A stretch of 35,033 nt of DNA from Deltaproteobacteria bacterium (GCA_019310725.1 JAFDDT010000008.1:1-35033), one strand, 5' to 3'. Shown: positions 15,428 through 25,491, counted from the stretch's first letter. The notes: a model not told the origin generated them from the sequence alone. Translations and numbers: made by a program.

Positions 15428-16396
15428 TTATTTTATCTCATAATAACCCCGATACCAAGCGAGAAATTTTCTGATACCTGCTCTAATTGATGTTTTGGGC
15501 TTAAATCCCAACAACTTCGCTGTCCCCTCTGTGTCGGCATAGGTTTCAGGTACATCGCCAGGCTGAAGGGGGAGGAAATTTTTTTTAGCTCTCACGCCCA
15601 ATTCCTCCTCAATAATTCCAATGAGTTCCATTAATTCTACAGTCTTTGAATTGCCAAGGTTAAATATTTTGTATTTAAAGGGTCTGTTCAGGGCGGAAAT
15701 GGTTCCATCCACAATATCATCTATGTAGGTAAAATCCCTCTTCATTTTCCCAAAATTATAAATATCTATTGGTCTTCCACCCAGAATAGCTTTTGTGAAA
15801 AGGGAAATCGCCATATCAGGCCTTCCCCAAGGCCCATAAACCGTAAAATACCGGAGCCCGGTCAAGGGAATCTCAAAGAGATGGCTGTAAACGTGGGCCA
15901 TCAACTCGTTAGCTTTTTTCGTCGCTGCATAGAGGGAGATCGGTGTATCTACATTGTCTTCAGTACTGAAGGGCAGCTTTTTGTTATTGCCATAGACAGA
16001 CGATGACGAGGCAAAAACGAAATTCTCTGCCGGGAATTTCCGTGCCATTTCCAAGAGATTCAAAAAGCCTTTTAGATTACTCTCTTCGTAGGCGAAGGGA
16101 TTTTGGATCGAGTATCGTACGCCGGCTTGGGCGGCTAGGTTACAGATTCTGTCTATGTGGTGCGCAGAAAAAACCCGTTCAAGGGCATCGATATTATTAA
16201 TATCCTCACGGTAGAAGGTGAAACGGGGATCCGATTTTATCTGTTCTAGCCTGTCCTTTTTGAGTGAAACATCATAGTAAGGGTTGAGGTTGTCTATTCC
16301 AACTATCCTCTCACCCTTTTCAAGGAGTGATTTGGCCACGTGAAAGCCAATAAAACCAGCCGCTCCAGTAACCAACGTTGTCTTTTGACTAGTCAT
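15428..16396 (-). CDS. NAD-dependent nucleotide-sugar epimerase, UDP-glucuronate 4-epimerase-like
   Basis: A 322-residue short-chain dehydrogenase of the extended epimerase type. The Rossmann motif GAAGFIG is at 11-17, an acidic residue for NAD binding is at Asp35, and the catalytic Tyr156-x3-Lys160 pair is present with the SSSSVYG serine region before it. The GIDNLNPYYD segment and the GVRYSIQNP and YGPWGRPDMA motifs are characteristic of UDP-glucuronate 4-epimerases, which supply UDP-galacturonate for surface polysaccharide. UDP-glucose 4-epimerase activity is the main alternative. It lies 32 bases after argJ in the same direction and is the last gene of the long minus-strand run. Confidence 0.9.
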   Translation of the reverse strand: MTSQKTTLVTGAAGFIGFHVAKSLLEKGERIVGIDNLNPYYDVSLKKDRLEQIKSDPRFTFYREDINNIDALERVFSAHHIDRICNLAAQAGVRYSIQNPFAYEESNLKGFLNLLEMARKFPAENFVFASSSSVYGNNKKLPFSTEDNVDTPISLYAATKKANELMAHVYSHLFEIPLTGLRYFTVYGPWGRPDMAISLFTKAILGGRPIDIYNFGKMKRDFTYIDDIVDGTISALNRPFKYKIFNLGNSKTVELMELIGIIEEELGVRAKKNFLPLQPGDVPETYADTEGTAKLLGFKPKTSIRAGIRKFLAWYRGYYEIK

Positions 16397-16428
16397 GATA
16401 CGGTTTTCAAAAGCGGGATAATAATTGC

Positions 16429-17625
16429 TCAGGTCCTATAGTCAGCATTGATCCTAATGTAATCATAGGTCAGGTCACAGGTTAGCATCCTGTCAGTATA
16501 TTTTCCCTGGTTGAGGTGGATGGCTATGGTGATCTGATCCGTTTTTTTCATTTTTTCAGCTGCCTCTTTTTCCTTTTTTTCACTGACCATGACACCGCTT
16601 TCGACTATCCTGGTTCCATTTATCCAGATCTGGACTGTTCTCTCGTCCATTGCTACACCAGATCTACCAAGCGCAGCCATAATTCTTCCCCAATTCGGAT
16701 CCCTGCCAAAAATAGCCGTTTTTACAAGATTAGAGTTGGCAACTGCCCTGGCCGCTGTATGCGCATCGTTTCTTGTTGCGCTGCCATGCACCTCCACAGT
16801 GACTGCCTTTGTGGCACCCTCACCGTCCCGAGCAATCATATATGCCAATTCCCCCATGACATGGGTTAGGCCCCTCTTAAATTGCTGTGTGTCTTTCCTG
16901 TCTAACATTTGGTTTTTGGCAACGCCGTTAGCCATAATCAGAACCATATCATTGGTGCTAGTTTCTCCGTCCACAGTGATTCGATTGTAGGTGGACTCAG
17001 CAGTTGATCGAAAAAGGGGCCATAGGGTACGGTAGTCAATATTGATGTCGGTAACGAGAAACGAGAGCATGGTCGCCATATTTGGCATTATCATACCAGC
17101 CCCTTTAGCTAATCCCAAAAGGTGAAATGACGTCTCCCTGACAGTGCCTTCAAAGTAACTCATCTTTGGAAATGAATCCGTGGTCATCAAGGCTTCTCCA
17201 ACTGCTCGAAATCCATGGGGAGATAGATTTTTGATGAGTTTGGGAATGGCTCTTTTGACCCTATCAAAAGGGAGATAGGCGCCGATAACCCCTGTTGAGG
17301 CAACAAGCACCTCCTCTGGATCAATCTGTAATCCCCGGGAGACTATATCGGCTGTTTGGATGGCATCATTTAATCCCTGCTCTCCTGTACACGCGTTGGC
17401 ATACCCGGTGTTAACAATGACTGCTTTGACAAGACCTCTCTTTATCCTTTTCTGACTCAGTAAAACGGGTGCAGCTTTGACCTTATTTGTTGTGAATATC
17501 CCGGCTGCCACCGCTTCCTTTTGGGAAAAAATAAGAGAAAGATCCAACACGCCTTTTTTCTTTAAACCTGCAGAAACGGCAGAGGCAAGAAAACCCGGAA
17601 CCGAATACTTAATATCTTTTTTCAT
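16429..17625 (-). CDS. argJ: Glutamate N-acetyltransferase / amino-acid acetyltransferase (ArgJ)
   Basis: A 398-residue enzyme of arginine biosynthesis. It moves the acetyl group from N-acetylornithine to glutamate, recycling it, and in bifunctional forms also uses acetyl-CoA. The precursor self-cleaves before a conserved threonine, here Thr185 in [13 protein letters not shown], giving alpha and beta chains. Other family motifs include [11 protein letters not shown] and [17 protein letters not shown]. Whether it is mono- or bifunctional cannot be read from sequence. Its ATG overlaps the secA stop by four bases (ATGA), so translation is coupled to secA; no other arginine gene is nearby. Confidence 0.95.
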   Translation of the reverse strand: MKKDIKYSVPGFLASAVSAGLKKKGVLDLSLIFSQKEAVAAGIFTTNKVKAAPVLLSQKRIKRGLVKAVIVNTGYANACTGEQGLNDAIQTADIVSRGLQIDPEEVLVASTGVIGAYLPFDRVKRAIPKLIKNLSPHGFRAVGEALMTTDSFPKMSYFEGTVRETSFHLLGLAKGAGMIMPNMATMLSFLVTDINIDYRTLWPLFRSTAESTYNRITVDGETSTNDMVLIMANGVAKNQMLDRKDTQQFKRGLTHVMGELAYMIARDGEGATKAVTVEVHGSATRNDAHTAARAVANSNLVKTAIFGRDPNWGRIMAALGRSGVAMDERTVQIWINGTRIVESGVMVSEKKEKEAAEKMKKTDQITIAIHLNQGKYTDRMLTCDLTYDYIRINADYRT

Positions 17626-20456
17626 CTACCACAGCACTGCTTATATTTTTTTCCGCTCCCACAGGGACAGGGATCATTTCTGCCCACCTTTGGTGTCTTC
17701 CGTCTCGTCGGGGACATACCCCCATCGCCGCCATGGCTTAGGACAATTTTCTTTTTCGGGGCTTCAACCGAAGGTCGTTCCTGAGGTGCTATTCTTGTCC
17801 TGAACAGGGTTCTGAGAGTATTTTCTTTGATGCGCTCCACCATTGAGAGAAACATATCGTAACCCTCTTTCTGGTATTCCTTAAGAGGATCCATCTGACC
17901 GTATCCCCTGAGTCCGATGCCTTCTTTGAGCTGGTCCATGCCCAGGAGCTGGTCCATCCAGAGGTCATCAATTGCCTTTAACATGGCAATTTTTTGAAGG
18001 AAGAGGAAAGATGAAGGATCGATCTCTTGCTCTCTCCTCTCATAGGTAGCTACGACCTGTTGTTTCAGTTTCTCAATGAGGCTTTCCTGAGTTAAGTCCT
18101 TTATCTCTGTCTTGGAAAAGGTGGGTACAATCCCAAACACATGATAGATGTAATCCGAAAGCGGGCCCAGGTTCCATTCCTCTGGAAATATATTACTATC
18201 AATGTTCTGTAAGACCGCAGTTTCCACCAGTTCGTCGATCATATCATGAATAGTCTCCTTGAGGTGATCACCCTTTAATATTTCTCGCCTCTGGCCATAT
18301 ATTACCTTTCGTTGCTGGTTCATGACATCGTCATATTCAAGGAGATTTTTTCGGATATTAAAATTGATACCTTCAACCCTTTTTTGGGCGCCCTCTATAG
18401 CCCTGGAGATGATTTGGTGTTCTATTGGCTGGTCTTCTTCCATTCCCAGCCTATCCATGACTGAGGCAATTCTTTCAGACCCAAAGATTCTCATCAGGTC
18501 ATCTTCTAGTGAAAGATAGAATCGTGATGAACCTAGATCACCCTGACGTCCCGAACGGCCCCTGAGCTGATTATCAATCCTCCTGCTTTCATGCCTCTCA
18601 GTGCCCATGATATGCAAACCACCCAGTTCTGGAATGCCATCACCTAAAACTATATCGGTACCCCTTCCAGCCATATTTGTAGATATGGTCACCGTGCCCT
18701 TTTGCCCGGCCATGGCAACAATTTCTGCCTCTCTTTCGTGATTCTTAGCATTTAAGACCTGATGTTTGATTCCCTCTCTCTTGAGCATCTTGCTCAACAT
18801 CTCTGATTTTTCGATTGAAATGGTGCCAACCAGTACGGGCTGACCCTTCCTGTGTAATTCCTTAATTTCTTCCACGACAGCCTTGAATTTTTCCCTTTCG
18901 GTTTTGTAAATTACATCTGGATAATCGAGCCTGATCATTTTCTTGTGGGTTGGTATAACCAGTACGTCAAGATCATAGATCTTCTTAAATTCCGCAGCCT
19001 CCGTATCGGCTGTTCCGGTCATTCCCGCAAGCTTTTCATACATTCTGAAGTAATTTTGAAAGGTAATGGTAGCCAAGGTCTGATTTTCTTCTGCAACGTT
19101 AACACCTTCCTTTGCTTCAATGGCCTGATGCAATCCATCACTCCACCGCCTGCCTGGCATGAGTCTGCCAGTAAATTCATCTACAATGACTACTTGCCCG
19201 TCCTTAACTACATAATCGACATCCTTGCTAAAAAGCCAGTAGGCTTTGATAAGTTGTTGGGAAGCATGCATTCTTTCGGAGGTTTCAGAATATTGTATTT
19301 CTAGTTCTCGCTTTCTCTTTTTCTTTTCCCTAAAGTTCAAACGAGGATCATTATCAATTTCTTGCATTCCCTGTATGATGTCCGGAATAACAAAAGAATC
19401 TGGTTGATCACCCGACAATAGCTTGAGACCTTTGTCTGTCCAGTTTGCACTGTGATCCTGTTCCTCGATGATGCAATACAGCTCTTCATCAAGAAGATTG
19501 AGGGTCTTCTGGGATCTCAGGAGGGATTCCATCCTGTCAATCCGTTTTTTTAGTCCTGGTTCCTGAGCAATAATATCGAGAAACCGTGGATTCTTTGGGG
19601 CACCCCTCTTGACCTGAAGGAGCAATTCGATTGTCTTATCATCATCAAGACCTTTTCTCATCCTTGCTTCAGCGTTATTGAGGATAGATCTAATAATCCT
19701 ATCTTGGTGCTGTTTGAGCTTAATAATCAGGGATTTTTGGCTGGCATAGAAGATATCCTCACCACGCTCGATGGGCCCTGAGATTATAAGAGGAGTTCTG
19801 GCTTCATCAATGAGGATGCTGTCTACCTCGTCAACAATGGCAAAATGGAGATCCCTCTGGACACAGTCCTCAGATGAGTACTTCATATTATCTCTCAGGT
19901 AATCAAAACCGAATTCATTGTTAGTGCCATAGGTTATATCGGAGTTATAGGCGGCCTTCCTCTTTTGATCATCCATATCATGCACGATAACTCCGACAGA
20001 CATCCCTAGGAACGAGTATATTCCTCCCATCCACTCTGCGTCTCTCTTGGCAAGGTAGTCATTAACTGTAACGAGGTGGCACCCGCGTCCTGAAAGAGCA
20101 TTTAAATAGAGGGGCAGTGTAGCAGCTAAGGTTTTTCCTTCCCCTGTTTTCATTTCTGCTATCTTTCCCTGATGGAGGGCAATGCCCCCTACGATTTGCA
20201 CATCAAAGTGCCTCATGCCCAAAACCCTTACTGAAGCTTCTCTCACAGCTGCATAGGCCTCAGGTAAGACGTCATCGAGAGATTCACCCTTTTCGATCCT
20301 CTGCTTGAATTCCTCTGTCTTAGCCCTCAATTGGGTATCGTTCAGGCCCTGAAACTGTGGTTCAAGTTCATTGATTCTTGCTGCCTGAGGCGCGAGTGCT
20401 TTCAGCTCTCTTTCGTTTTTACTTCCAATTAAAGTCTTGAAGACTTTACCTATCAT
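17622..20456 (-). CDS. secA: Protein translocase ATPase SecA
   Basis: The motor of the general secretion pathway, pushing preproteins through SecYEG. At 944 residues it is longer than the roughly 900 of the E. coli protein. Walker A MKTGEGKT is at 102-109, the DEVD box at 209-212, and RGRSGRQGD marks the second nucleotide domain. The C-terminal zinc tail has C930, C932, C941 and C942 and would bind SecB or ribosomes. The extra length sits mainly between about 245 and 400, where a charged helical stretch ([16 protein letters not shown] and neighbours) enlarges the preprotein crosslinking domain. The gene is followed directly by argJ and preceded by the M23 peptidase gene. Confidence 0.98.
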   Translation of the reverse strand: MIGKVFKTLIGSKNERELKALAPQAARINELEPQFQGLNDTQLRAKTEEFKQRIEKGESLDDVLPEAYAAVREASVRVLGMRHFDVQIVGGIALHQGKIAEMKTGEGKTLAATLPLYLNALSGRGCHLVTVNDYLAKRDAEWMGGIYSFLGMSVGVIVHDMDDQKRKAAYNSDITYGTNNEFGFDYLRDNMKYSSEDCVQRDLHFAIVDEVDSILIDEARTPLIISGPIERGEDIFYASQKSLIIKLKQHQDRIIRSILNNAEARMRKGLDDDKTIELLLQVKRGAPKNPRFLDIIAQEPGLKKRIDRMESLLRSQKTLNLLDEELYCIIEEQDHSANWTDKGLKLLSGDQPDSFVIPDIIQGMQEIDNDPRLNFREKKKRKRELEIQYSETSERMHASQQLIKAYWLFSKDVDYVVKDGQVVIVDEFTGRLMPGRRWSDGLHQAIEAKEGVNVAEENQTLATITFQNYFRMYEKLAGMTGTADTEAAEFKKIYDLDVLVIPTHKKMIRLDYPDVIYKTEREKFKAVVEEIKELHRKGQPVLVGTISIEKSEMLSKMLKREGIKHQVLNAKNHEREAEIVAMAGQKGTVTISTNMAGRGTDIVLGDGIPELGGLHIMGTERHESRRIDNQLRGRSGRQGDLGSSRFYLSLEDDLMRIFGSERIASVMDRLGMEEDQPIEHQIISRAIEGAQKRVEGINFNIRKNLLEYDDVMNQQRKVIYGQRREILKGDHLKETIHDMIDELVETAVLQNIDSNIFPEEWNLGPLSDYIYHVFGIVPTFSKTEIKDLTQESLIEKLKQQVVATYERREQEIDPSSFLFLQKIAMLKAIDDLWMDQLLGMDQLKEGIGLRGYGQMDPLKEYQKEGYDMFLSMVERIKENTLRTLFRTRIAPQERPSVEAPKKKIVLSHGGDGGMSPTRRKTPKVGRNDPCPCGSGKKYKQCCGR

Positions 20457-20640
20457 AGAACTTTTCCTTTCGTTTATCTCTCTTTCTAATTAAACTTTTG
20501 TGCGGGAAAATTCAAGTAACAATTCAGGATTTTGGATATTTGATGGGGGGTTTAGAAAAGATGTGAGCAGCCTAAAAATCCCATACCCTGGACTTTGACG
20601 TTACTCTGCGAGAAATCCGTCCCAAGTGGATCGGTGGAAC

Positions 20641-21549
20641 TCAATTGAGTATATAACGGAGGGGGTTAACCGGGACACCATTCAAAAGCACCTCATAGTG
20701 AAGGTGTGGGCCAGTGCATCGGCCAGTGTTTCCCACCTCGCCTATTACTTGGCCCCTTTTAACATGTGTCCCCTTTTTCACCCGGAATTTATGCAAATGA
20801 CCATACCTGGTCTTCAGATTATATCCATGATTGATAGTCATCATCTTGCCGTAATTGCCTTCTCTGCCTGCAAATACAACCAATCCATCAGCTGGAGCAA
20901 TGACCGGTGTCCCGATCCTGGTTGCTATGTCAAGTCCCTTATGAAACTCCCTCCTGTTCGTAAAGGGCGAGATTCTGTAACCGAATCCCGAAGACACCCA
21001 CCCCTGGGCTGGCTTGATAGAAGGCGTGCAAGCCAAAAGGGATTTCTGTTTTCTTAGGAAATTGCTCAGTTCTGTCTGCGATATACCCGTCACAGCTATT
21101 TCTGCGTCCAGATTCTCTAAGGATTGATGCATTTGACGGATTAAGCCGCTATGAACCTCCTCCAGTTGATATTCTGGTTTAAGAGTGCTCATATTTGGGC
21201 CGCCCACGCCCAAGAACTGATCTTGTTCTCCGGAGGATTCTAGGTTAGTCATAATCCTCAGTTTGTGATCGAACTTTTGTAATGCAGCGATTTTTTGGTT
21301 GGCGTGGTTGATCTCTTTGCATAGGGCAATGAGTTGGGTCTTTTGCATTGCGTTTTCCCTTTGCAATTGGCGGAGCTCGGGTATGTGGGTTTTTACCTTT
21401 CGGTAGTCGGTGATGAGCCATATGAGGCCGCCAATTATCAAAACCAGGAGAGAAGCCAGGACCAAGATGAGTTTATTGGGGAGGCTGATTCTTCTTACCT
21501 TACTTGATGCTCCAGGAAGGAATAGGATGGTGGATTTTTTGCAAGCCAT
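20641..21549 (-). CDS. M23-family peptidase, membrane anchored
   Basis: About 302 residues from the ATG at 21549. An upstream in-frame ATG would read through the tRNA-Cys gene and is rejected. A basic start is followed by one membrane helix (about 27-46), a coiled-coil region (about 55-100) and a C-terminal LytM domain. Zinc ligands are visible in EFHKGLDIA (His, Asp) and GPHLHYEV (HxH). It should act on periplasmic peptidoglycan cross-links or serve as a regulator of amidases. The motifs are intact, so it is probably active. It sits directly after tRNA-Gly and tRNA-Cys, perhaps on the same transcript, and before secA. Confidence 0.92.
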   Translation of the reverse strand: MACKKSTILFLPGASSKVRRISLPNKLILVLASLLVLIIGGLIWLITDYRKVKTHIPELRQLQRENAMQKTQLIALCKEINHANQKIAALQKFDHKLRIMTNLESSGEQDQFLGVGGPNMSTLKPEYQLEEVHSGLIRQMHQSLENLDAEIAVTGISQTELSNFLRKQKSLLACTPSIKPAQGWVSSGFGYRISPFTNRREFHKGLDIATRIGTPVIAPADGLVVFAGREGNYGKMMTINHGYNLKTRYGHLHKFRVKKGTHVKRGQVIGEVGNTGRCTGPHLHYEVLLNGVPVNPLRYILN

Positions 21550-21573
21550 AAGCAACACTATTAAAATAATGAG

Positions 21574-21649
21574 TGGAGGCGGCAACCGGATTCGAACCGG
21601 TGTCAAACGGTTTTGCAGACCGCTGCCTTAGCCACTTGGCTATGCCGCC
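21574..21649 (-). tRNA. tRNA-Cys (GCA)
   Basis: Read on the minus strand, a full cloverleaf: acceptor GGCGGCA paired with TGCCGCC, anticodon loop CTGCAAA (GCA), T-arm GGTTCGAATCC, discriminator U and an encoded CCA. It lies five bases downstream of tRNA-Gly and just before the M23 peptidase gene. Confidence 0.97.
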
Positions 21650-21654
21650 CTTCC

Positions 21655-21730
21655 TGGAGCGGGAAACCGGACTTGAACCGGCGACCGTCACGTTGGCAAC
21701 GTGATGCTCTACCAACTGAGCTATTCCCGC
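21655..21730 (-). tRNA. tRNA-Gly (GCC)
   Basis: Minus-strand cloverleaf: acceptor GCGGGAA with TTCCCGC, D-arm GCTC...GAGC, anticodon stem TCACG/CGTGA with loop TTGCCAA (GCC), T-arm with TTCAAGT, discriminator U and an encoded CCA. It is first of a two-tRNA unit with tRNA-Cys. Confidence 0.97.
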
Positions 21731-21741
21731 AAATTCTCATT

Positions 21742-21771
21742 GTTCCTACTATTTCCCCAAAGGAATGTCAA
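21742..21771 (-). promoter_or_regulatory. Candidate promoter of the tRNA-Gly/tRNA-Cys unit
   Basis: On the minus strand a perfect TTGACA lies at 21771..21766. About 17 bases on is TAGGAACAAT, a weak -10 element. The tRNA-Gly 5' end follows about 15 bases later. The first two bases of TTGACA belong to the 10-bp duplication flanking the neighbouring mobile element, so the insertion left the box intact. Confidence 0.45.
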
Positions 21772-21779
21772 GGTTTTTT

Positions 21780-22029
21780 CAGGATAACGTCAAAGTCCAG
21801 GGTATGGGTATCTTTTTTTTGGTTATGCCCTATAACATGGCCCCTTGCTGGGTCGATTCAAAATGGTTTATTGAGCCATAAGCCTTAGAATCATACGCTC
21901 TATCTATATAAACCATTTTGAAACGCCCACTGATCTAGACTATGTGGGGCATAATCCAAAAAAAAGATACCCATGCCCTGCAAGAAGCTTAAGAATCAAT
22001 AGGTTAGGTTTCACTATGACGTGGCTCTG
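21780..22029. mobile_element. MITE-like element, copy 2 (complete, 250 bp)
   Basis: The element has long inverted terminal arms, 21799..21830 against 21947..21979, about 32 bp each with few mismatches. The outer ends are also inverted (CAGGATAACGTCAAAGT against CAGAGCCACGTCATAGT, 12 of 17 matching). An internal palindrome lies around ATTCAAAATGGTTTAT. It is flanked by an exact 10-bp direct repeat, AAGGTTTTTT, at 21770..21779 and 22030..22039. It has no coding capacity. The right duplication overlaps the pgsA stop codon, so it inserted directly behind pgsA. A related interrupted copy lies at 2..370. Confidence 0.8.
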
Positions 22030-22037
22030 AAGGTTTT

Positions 22038-22595
22038 TTAGAAGAGAAGGTTTTTAGTTATTCGAAAGTATGTCCAGCCAGACCAGAGCGTCAAAACTAA
22101 AGCCACCCAGAGAAAGACCATTCCAACAACATGGAAGTTGATCTGTAGATATTCGTAATGGAGACAGAGGCATATGAGGGTCACCGATTGGAAAATGAAT
22201 TTGTATTTTCCAAGTGCGCTTGCTTCAATGACCTGCCCCTCAACCGCAGCGATACTCCTCAATCCCGTCACTGCCAATTCCCTTGCAACAATCACCATAA
22301 CCACCCATGCGGGGATCCTGTTGAGAGTCACGAGCATGATCATAGTGGCCGAGACCAGCAATTTGTCTGCCAGCGGATCGAGGAACTTACCGAGGGTAGT
22401 CACTACGCGGTACCTTCGAGCATAAAATCCATCGAGGAGATCTGTTACAGCAGCGAGTCCGAAACATAGGGCAGCTAAGAAACTCCCCGTTCTTCCGGGA
22501 AAATAAAGGCAGATAACCACTAGAGGAATCAACATCAGCCTCAGGGTACTCAAATGATTTGGGAGGTTCGTTGTTTGCCTTTGATTTTCGTCCAT
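22038..22595 (-). CDS. pgsA: CDP-diacylglycerol-glycerol-3-phosphate 3-phosphatidyltransferase
   Basis: An inner-membrane enzyme making phosphatidylglycerol phosphate, the committed step to phosphatidylglycerol and cardiolipin. The 185-residue length is normal. The CDP-alcohol phosphotransferase signature is complete: Asp52, Asp55-Gly56, Ala59-Arg60, Gly69, Asp73 and Asp77 in the DG-x2-AR-x8-G-x3-D-x3-D spacing. About five membrane helices are visible, and GLRSIAAVEG is typical of PgsA. Its stop codon lies inside the 10-bp duplication made by the adjacent mobile element. It starts 11 bases after the lytic transglycosylase stop, in one operon with it. Confidence 0.95.
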   Translation of the reverse strand: MDENQRQTTNLPNHLSTLRLMLIPLVVICLYFPGRTGSFLAALCFGLAAVTDLLDGFYARRYRVVTTLGKFLDPLADKLLVSATMIMLVTLNRIPAWVVMVIVARELAVTGLRSIAAVEGQVIEASALGKYKFIFQSVTLICLCLHYEYLQINFHVVGMVFLWVALVLTLWSGWTYFRITKNLLF

Positions 22596-22606
22596 GATCG
22601 AAGAGT

Positions 22607-23182
22607 TCAGTTAGTCTTTTCGTTGAATTCCCGGTAAAATCTCATAACCTTTTCCACGAATCGTCTTGTCTGGGGTATGGGTGGAACAGCATTATGCCTA
22701 GTGACTGTTGTGGGGCCGACATTGTAAGCAGCTATTGCTAGTCTTTTGTCCTGATTGAACCTTTGCAGGAGCAAGCTCAGGTATCTTGTGCCCCCAAAGA
22801 TATTTTCTTCGGGATCAAAGGGATCATTCACCTTCATGTCATTCGCCGTATCTGGCATTAGCTGCATGAGGCCCTGAGCACCACTTTCAGAGATCGCATC
22901 AGGATCGAAAGACGACTCCGCCTTTATGATGGCCTTTATGAGATTGACCTCTATGCTAAATTGCTCTGCAGCCTTGCGAATGACATCCTCATATTCTTTA
23001 ATGTACTGTTTTCCCCCTATCCCGCGGGTTCTTATGTACAGGCGATACCGTGCATCTGATTGGGTATTGCTAAAATGCCAAACCCCTTCCTTATCTCTGA
23101 ATCGAAAGATATCAGCCTCCGCATTGCTCAAAAAAAAGATGGCAATGAGACCAGCGCATGATATCAATCGAAGGAAAGACAT
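22607..23182 (-). CDS. Lytic transglycosylase (SLT domain), exported
   Basis: A 191-residue peptidoglycan-cleaving enzyme. A signal peptide (about 1-23, ending near SNAEA) is followed by a small DUF4124-like stretch (IFRFRDKEGVWHFSN), then the SLT lysozyme-like domain (about 65-185). The catalytic Glu89 sits in IIKAESSFDP, followed by the family motifs GAQGLMQLMPDTA and AIAAYNVGP. It cuts glycan strands in the periplasm, leaving anhydro-muramic ends. It starts one base after the transaldolase stop and is followed closely by pgsA, so it is part of the compact operon. The class 1 type (Slt/MltC-like) is likely; the exact subfamily is not certain. Confidence 0.93.
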   Translation of the reverse strand: MSFLRLISCAGLIAIFFLSNAEADIFRFRDKEGVWHFSNTQSDARYRLYIRTRGIGGKQYIKEYEDVIRKAAEQFSIEVNLIKAIIKAESSFDPDAISESGAQGLMQLMPDTANDMKVNDPFDPEENIFGGTRYLSLLLQRFNQDKRLAIAAYNVGPTTVTRHNAVPPIPQTRRFVEKVMRFYREFNEKTN

Positions 23183-23183
23183 C

Positions 23184-23828
23184 CTATTTATTTATCTTCT
23201 TCCAATCCGCGAGAAACCTTTCTAAACCAATCTTGGTGAGCGGATGTTCAGTTAATTGGATGAGTACCTTGAATGGAATCGTGGCAATATGGGCACCAAT
23301 CAGTGCTGCATCCAGTACATGTACCGGATTGCGGATGCTTGCCACGATGACCTCTGTGTCAAAACCGTAATTCTCATATATTGTTACGATGTCTTCTACG
23401 ATTCCCATACCAACGGTGCTGATGTCATCAAGTCTCCCAATAAAGGGGCTGACGAAGCTAGCACCTGCTTTGGCTGCTATCAATGCCTGCAAGGGGGAAA
23501 ACACCAGTGTTACATTAGTTCTGATATCTTCCTTTGCAAGTATTCTGGTTGCCTTAATTCCTTCAGCAATCATGGGAATTTTAACAACGATATTATCAGC
23601 GAGGTTCGACAACTGCCTTGCTTCCTTAACCATACCCTCGGCTTCTATGCTTATTACCTCTGCGCTGACGGGACCATCCACTATTTTGCATATTTCCCTA
23701 ACCAAATCTTCAAATTCCCTGTTCTCCTTTGACACAAGTGTGGGGTTTGTGGTTACACCATCGAGGAGACCCAGTTCATTGGCCTTGGCTATTTCTTCGA
23801 GATTTGCAGTATCGATAAAAAATTTCAT
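23184..23828 (-). CDS. Transaldolase-like / fructose-6-phosphate aldolase family protein
   Basis: A 214-residue single-domain aldolase of the small transaldolase (TalC/FSA) subfamily. The Schiff-base lysine is Lys83 in NIVVKIPM. Other motifs are [34 protein letters not shown] and [11 protein letters not shown]. Most members of this size in such bacteria act as transaldolases of the pentose phosphate pathway. Fructose-6-phosphate aldolase activity is possible; the deciding residue cannot be judged safely here. A strong AAAGGAGG precedes the ATG. It overlaps folK by four bases and is followed after one base by the lytic transglycosylase. Confidence 0.93.
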   Translation of the reverse strand: MKFFIDTANLEEIAKANELGLLDGVTTNPTLVSKENREFEDLVREICKIVDGPVSAEVISIEAEGMVKEARQLSNLADNIVVKIPMIAEGIKATRILAKEDIRTNVTLVFSPLQALIAAKAGASFVSPFIGRLDDISTVGMGIVEDIVTIYENYGFDTEVIVASIRNPVHVLDAALIGAHIATIPFKVLIQLTEHPLTKIGLERFLADWKKINK

Positions 23829-24331
23829 GTTTCCTCCTTTAGCACTTCAGCAGAAGATTCTTTTGGCAGTTCATTGAAAAGCTGGCGTATACTTACGTTC
23901 AGAACAGGATGCACGAGATCAGGTGCTAATTGAACGAGGGGCTCCAATACAAACCGTCTTTTATGCAGTAAACGGTGGGGGATTGTCAAATTATCAGATT
24001 CCATGATCGCTTGACCAAACAGCAGTATATCAAGATCAATTATCCTTGACTCCCACCGTTTGGTTCGTACTCTACCCATATCGTATTCAATTGCTAGAAG
24101 ATCTTTTAGGAACTGGAAAGGGGTGCGCGTTGTCTTTATCTCAGCGACACAATTTGCATACCAGTCTTGCCCTGTAACACCTTCTGGCTCAGTTTTGATT
24201 ATGTCTGAACAGGCGGTCACCTCACATCCCGGTAATTGGTTTATTTTTTGTAATGAGGTGGTACAGTTGTGGAGCTTATCCCCCAGGTTTGATCCCACCC
24301 CAACGTATACTGTGGAAAGTTCCACGGTCAT
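23825..24331 (-). CDS. folK: 2-amino-4-hydroxy-6-hydroxymethyldihydropteridine pyrophosphokinase
   Basis: A folate pathway enzyme transferring pyrophosphate from ATP to hydroxymethyl-dihydropterin. The 168-residue length is normal. The start [11 protein letters not shown], the [15 protein letters not shown] region and the signature [16 protein letters not shown], with its metal-binding Asp pair, are all present, as are [16 protein letters not shown] and DLVHPVL. It overlaps the dapL stop by four bases and its own stop overlaps the transaldolase start, so all three are translationally coupled. No other folate gene is adjacent. Confidence 0.95.
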   Translation of the reverse strand: MTVELSTVYVGVGSNLGDKLHNCTTSLQKINQLPGCEVTACSDIIKTEPEGVTGQDWYANCVAEIKTTRTPFQFLKDLLAIEYDMGRVRTKRWESRIIDLDILLFGQAIMESDNLTIPHRLLHKRRFVLEPLVQLAPDLVHPVLNVSIRQLFNELPKESSAEVLKEET

Positions 24332-25491
24332 AGCCCTATACCCTTTATCCGTTCGGTTGCCTCTAAAAGGCGGTTCTCCTCCTGGGTTAGTGTCAGTCTC
24401 AGGTAACCTTCTCCAGGAGAACCAAAGCCATTGCCCGGTGTAACAACCACACCGGCATCAGTCAAAAGTTTTGTTGCGAGACTCGCTGATGTATAGGGCG
24501 GGGGAACAGGAACCCAGAGATAGAAGGTGGCCCTTGGTGTATCTACTATAAAACCTGCATCCCTCAGCCCTGTCACCATGATATCTCTCCTACTGGTATA
24601 GATTTCCTGTATCTCTTGGATAATTTCCCGATTTTTTCTCATGCCTACGAGACCAGCCCTTTGAATGGCCTGGAAAACACCGGAATCAAGGTTGCTCTTT
24701 ACTGAACCTAAGCCCCCAATAGCCTGCTTGTTTCCCACGGCAAAGCCAATTCGCCATCCCGTCATGTTGAAGGTTTTGGACAGGGAATGAAATTCTATCC
24801 CTATATCCTTGGCTCCTTCAATTTGGAGAAGGCTCATAGGCTGGTAACCATCGAAGGCGATTTCGCTATACGTAAGATCGTTGCATACCATTATGTCATA
24901 CTTGTGTGCAAAGGCTACAACTGCCTCAAAGAAGTCCCTATCAGCCACGGCCGCTGTAGGGTTATTGGGATAATTGATCCAGATCATTTTGGCCTTTCTG
25001 GCAGCCTCTTCTGGTATAGAATCGAGATCGGGCAAAAACCCGTTCTCTTTCAGCAGGGGGACAAAGCAGGACATCCCATCCGCAAAGAGTGTTCCAATGT
25101 TATACACTGGATAGGCAGGAGTAGGGATAAGGGAAAGATCGCCTGGGTTTATAAATGCCAGGTGGATGTGAGCTATTCCCTCCTTTGCACCAATCAGAGA
25201 TATCACTTCACTTTCTGCATCAAGCGCAACCGAGAATCTCTCTTGGTACCAGTCAGCTACTGCTCCTTTGAAATCATCCGATCCGGAATAAGAAGGATAG
25301 TGATGGTTTTCCGGATCCTGAACAGCTCGCATCATTTCCTTAATAATCTTTGGCGGGGTGGGAAGATCAGGGTCTCCGACACCAAGGTCGATTATATCTA
25401 CTCCCTTTGCCTGTAAGTCTCGTTTTTTTTGATCGATCTCCTTAAACAGGTAGGGGGGGAGCTTCTTGAGTCTCTCAGCCAATTCAAACAC
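24328..25491 (-). CDS. dapL: LL-diaminopimelate aminotransferase
   Basis: A 387-residue PLP aminotransferase. It converts tetrahydrodipicolinate directly to LL-diaminopimelate with glutamate as donor, bypassing the DapD/C/E steps. The PLP lysine is Lys239 in HSLSKTFNMTGWRIG. The GDPDLPTP start, GAKEGIAH, WINYPNNPTA and CNDLTYSEIAFDG follow the class I fold. The KKLPPYLFKEIDQKK start is typical of bacterial DapL (DapL2 group). Context supports the call: dapB overlaps it by eight bases upstream and lysA is next. A general aspartate-family aminotransferase is the alternative. The start codon is GTG, with a GGGAG ribosome binding site. Confidence 0.9.
   Translation of the reverse strand: MFELAERLKKLPPYLFKEIDQKKRDLQAKGVDIIDLGVGDPDLPTPPKIIKEMMRAVQDPENHHYPSYSGSDDFKGAVADWYQERFSVALDAESEVISLIGAKEGIAHIHLAFINPGDLSLIPTPAYPVYNIGTLFADGMSCFVPLLKENGFLPDLDSIPEEAARKAKMIWINYPNNPTAAVADRDFFEAVVAFAHKYDIMVCNDLTYSEIAFDGYQPMSLLQIEGAKDIGIEFHSLSKTFNMTGWRIGFAVGNKQAIGGLGSVKSNLDSGVFQAIQRAGLVGMRKNREIIQEIQEIYTSRRDIMVTGLRDAGFIVDTPRATFYLWVPVPPPYTSASLATKLLTDAGVVVTPGNGFGSPGEGYLRLTLTQEENRLLEATERIKGIGL

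Noticed and set aside
21550-21606. Upstream start of the M23 peptidase
   Set aside because: It would place coding sequence inside the tRNA-Cys gene.
23256-23877. Long plus-strand frames opposite the transaldolase gene
   Set aside because: Antisense shadows of a well-recognised enzyme gene.
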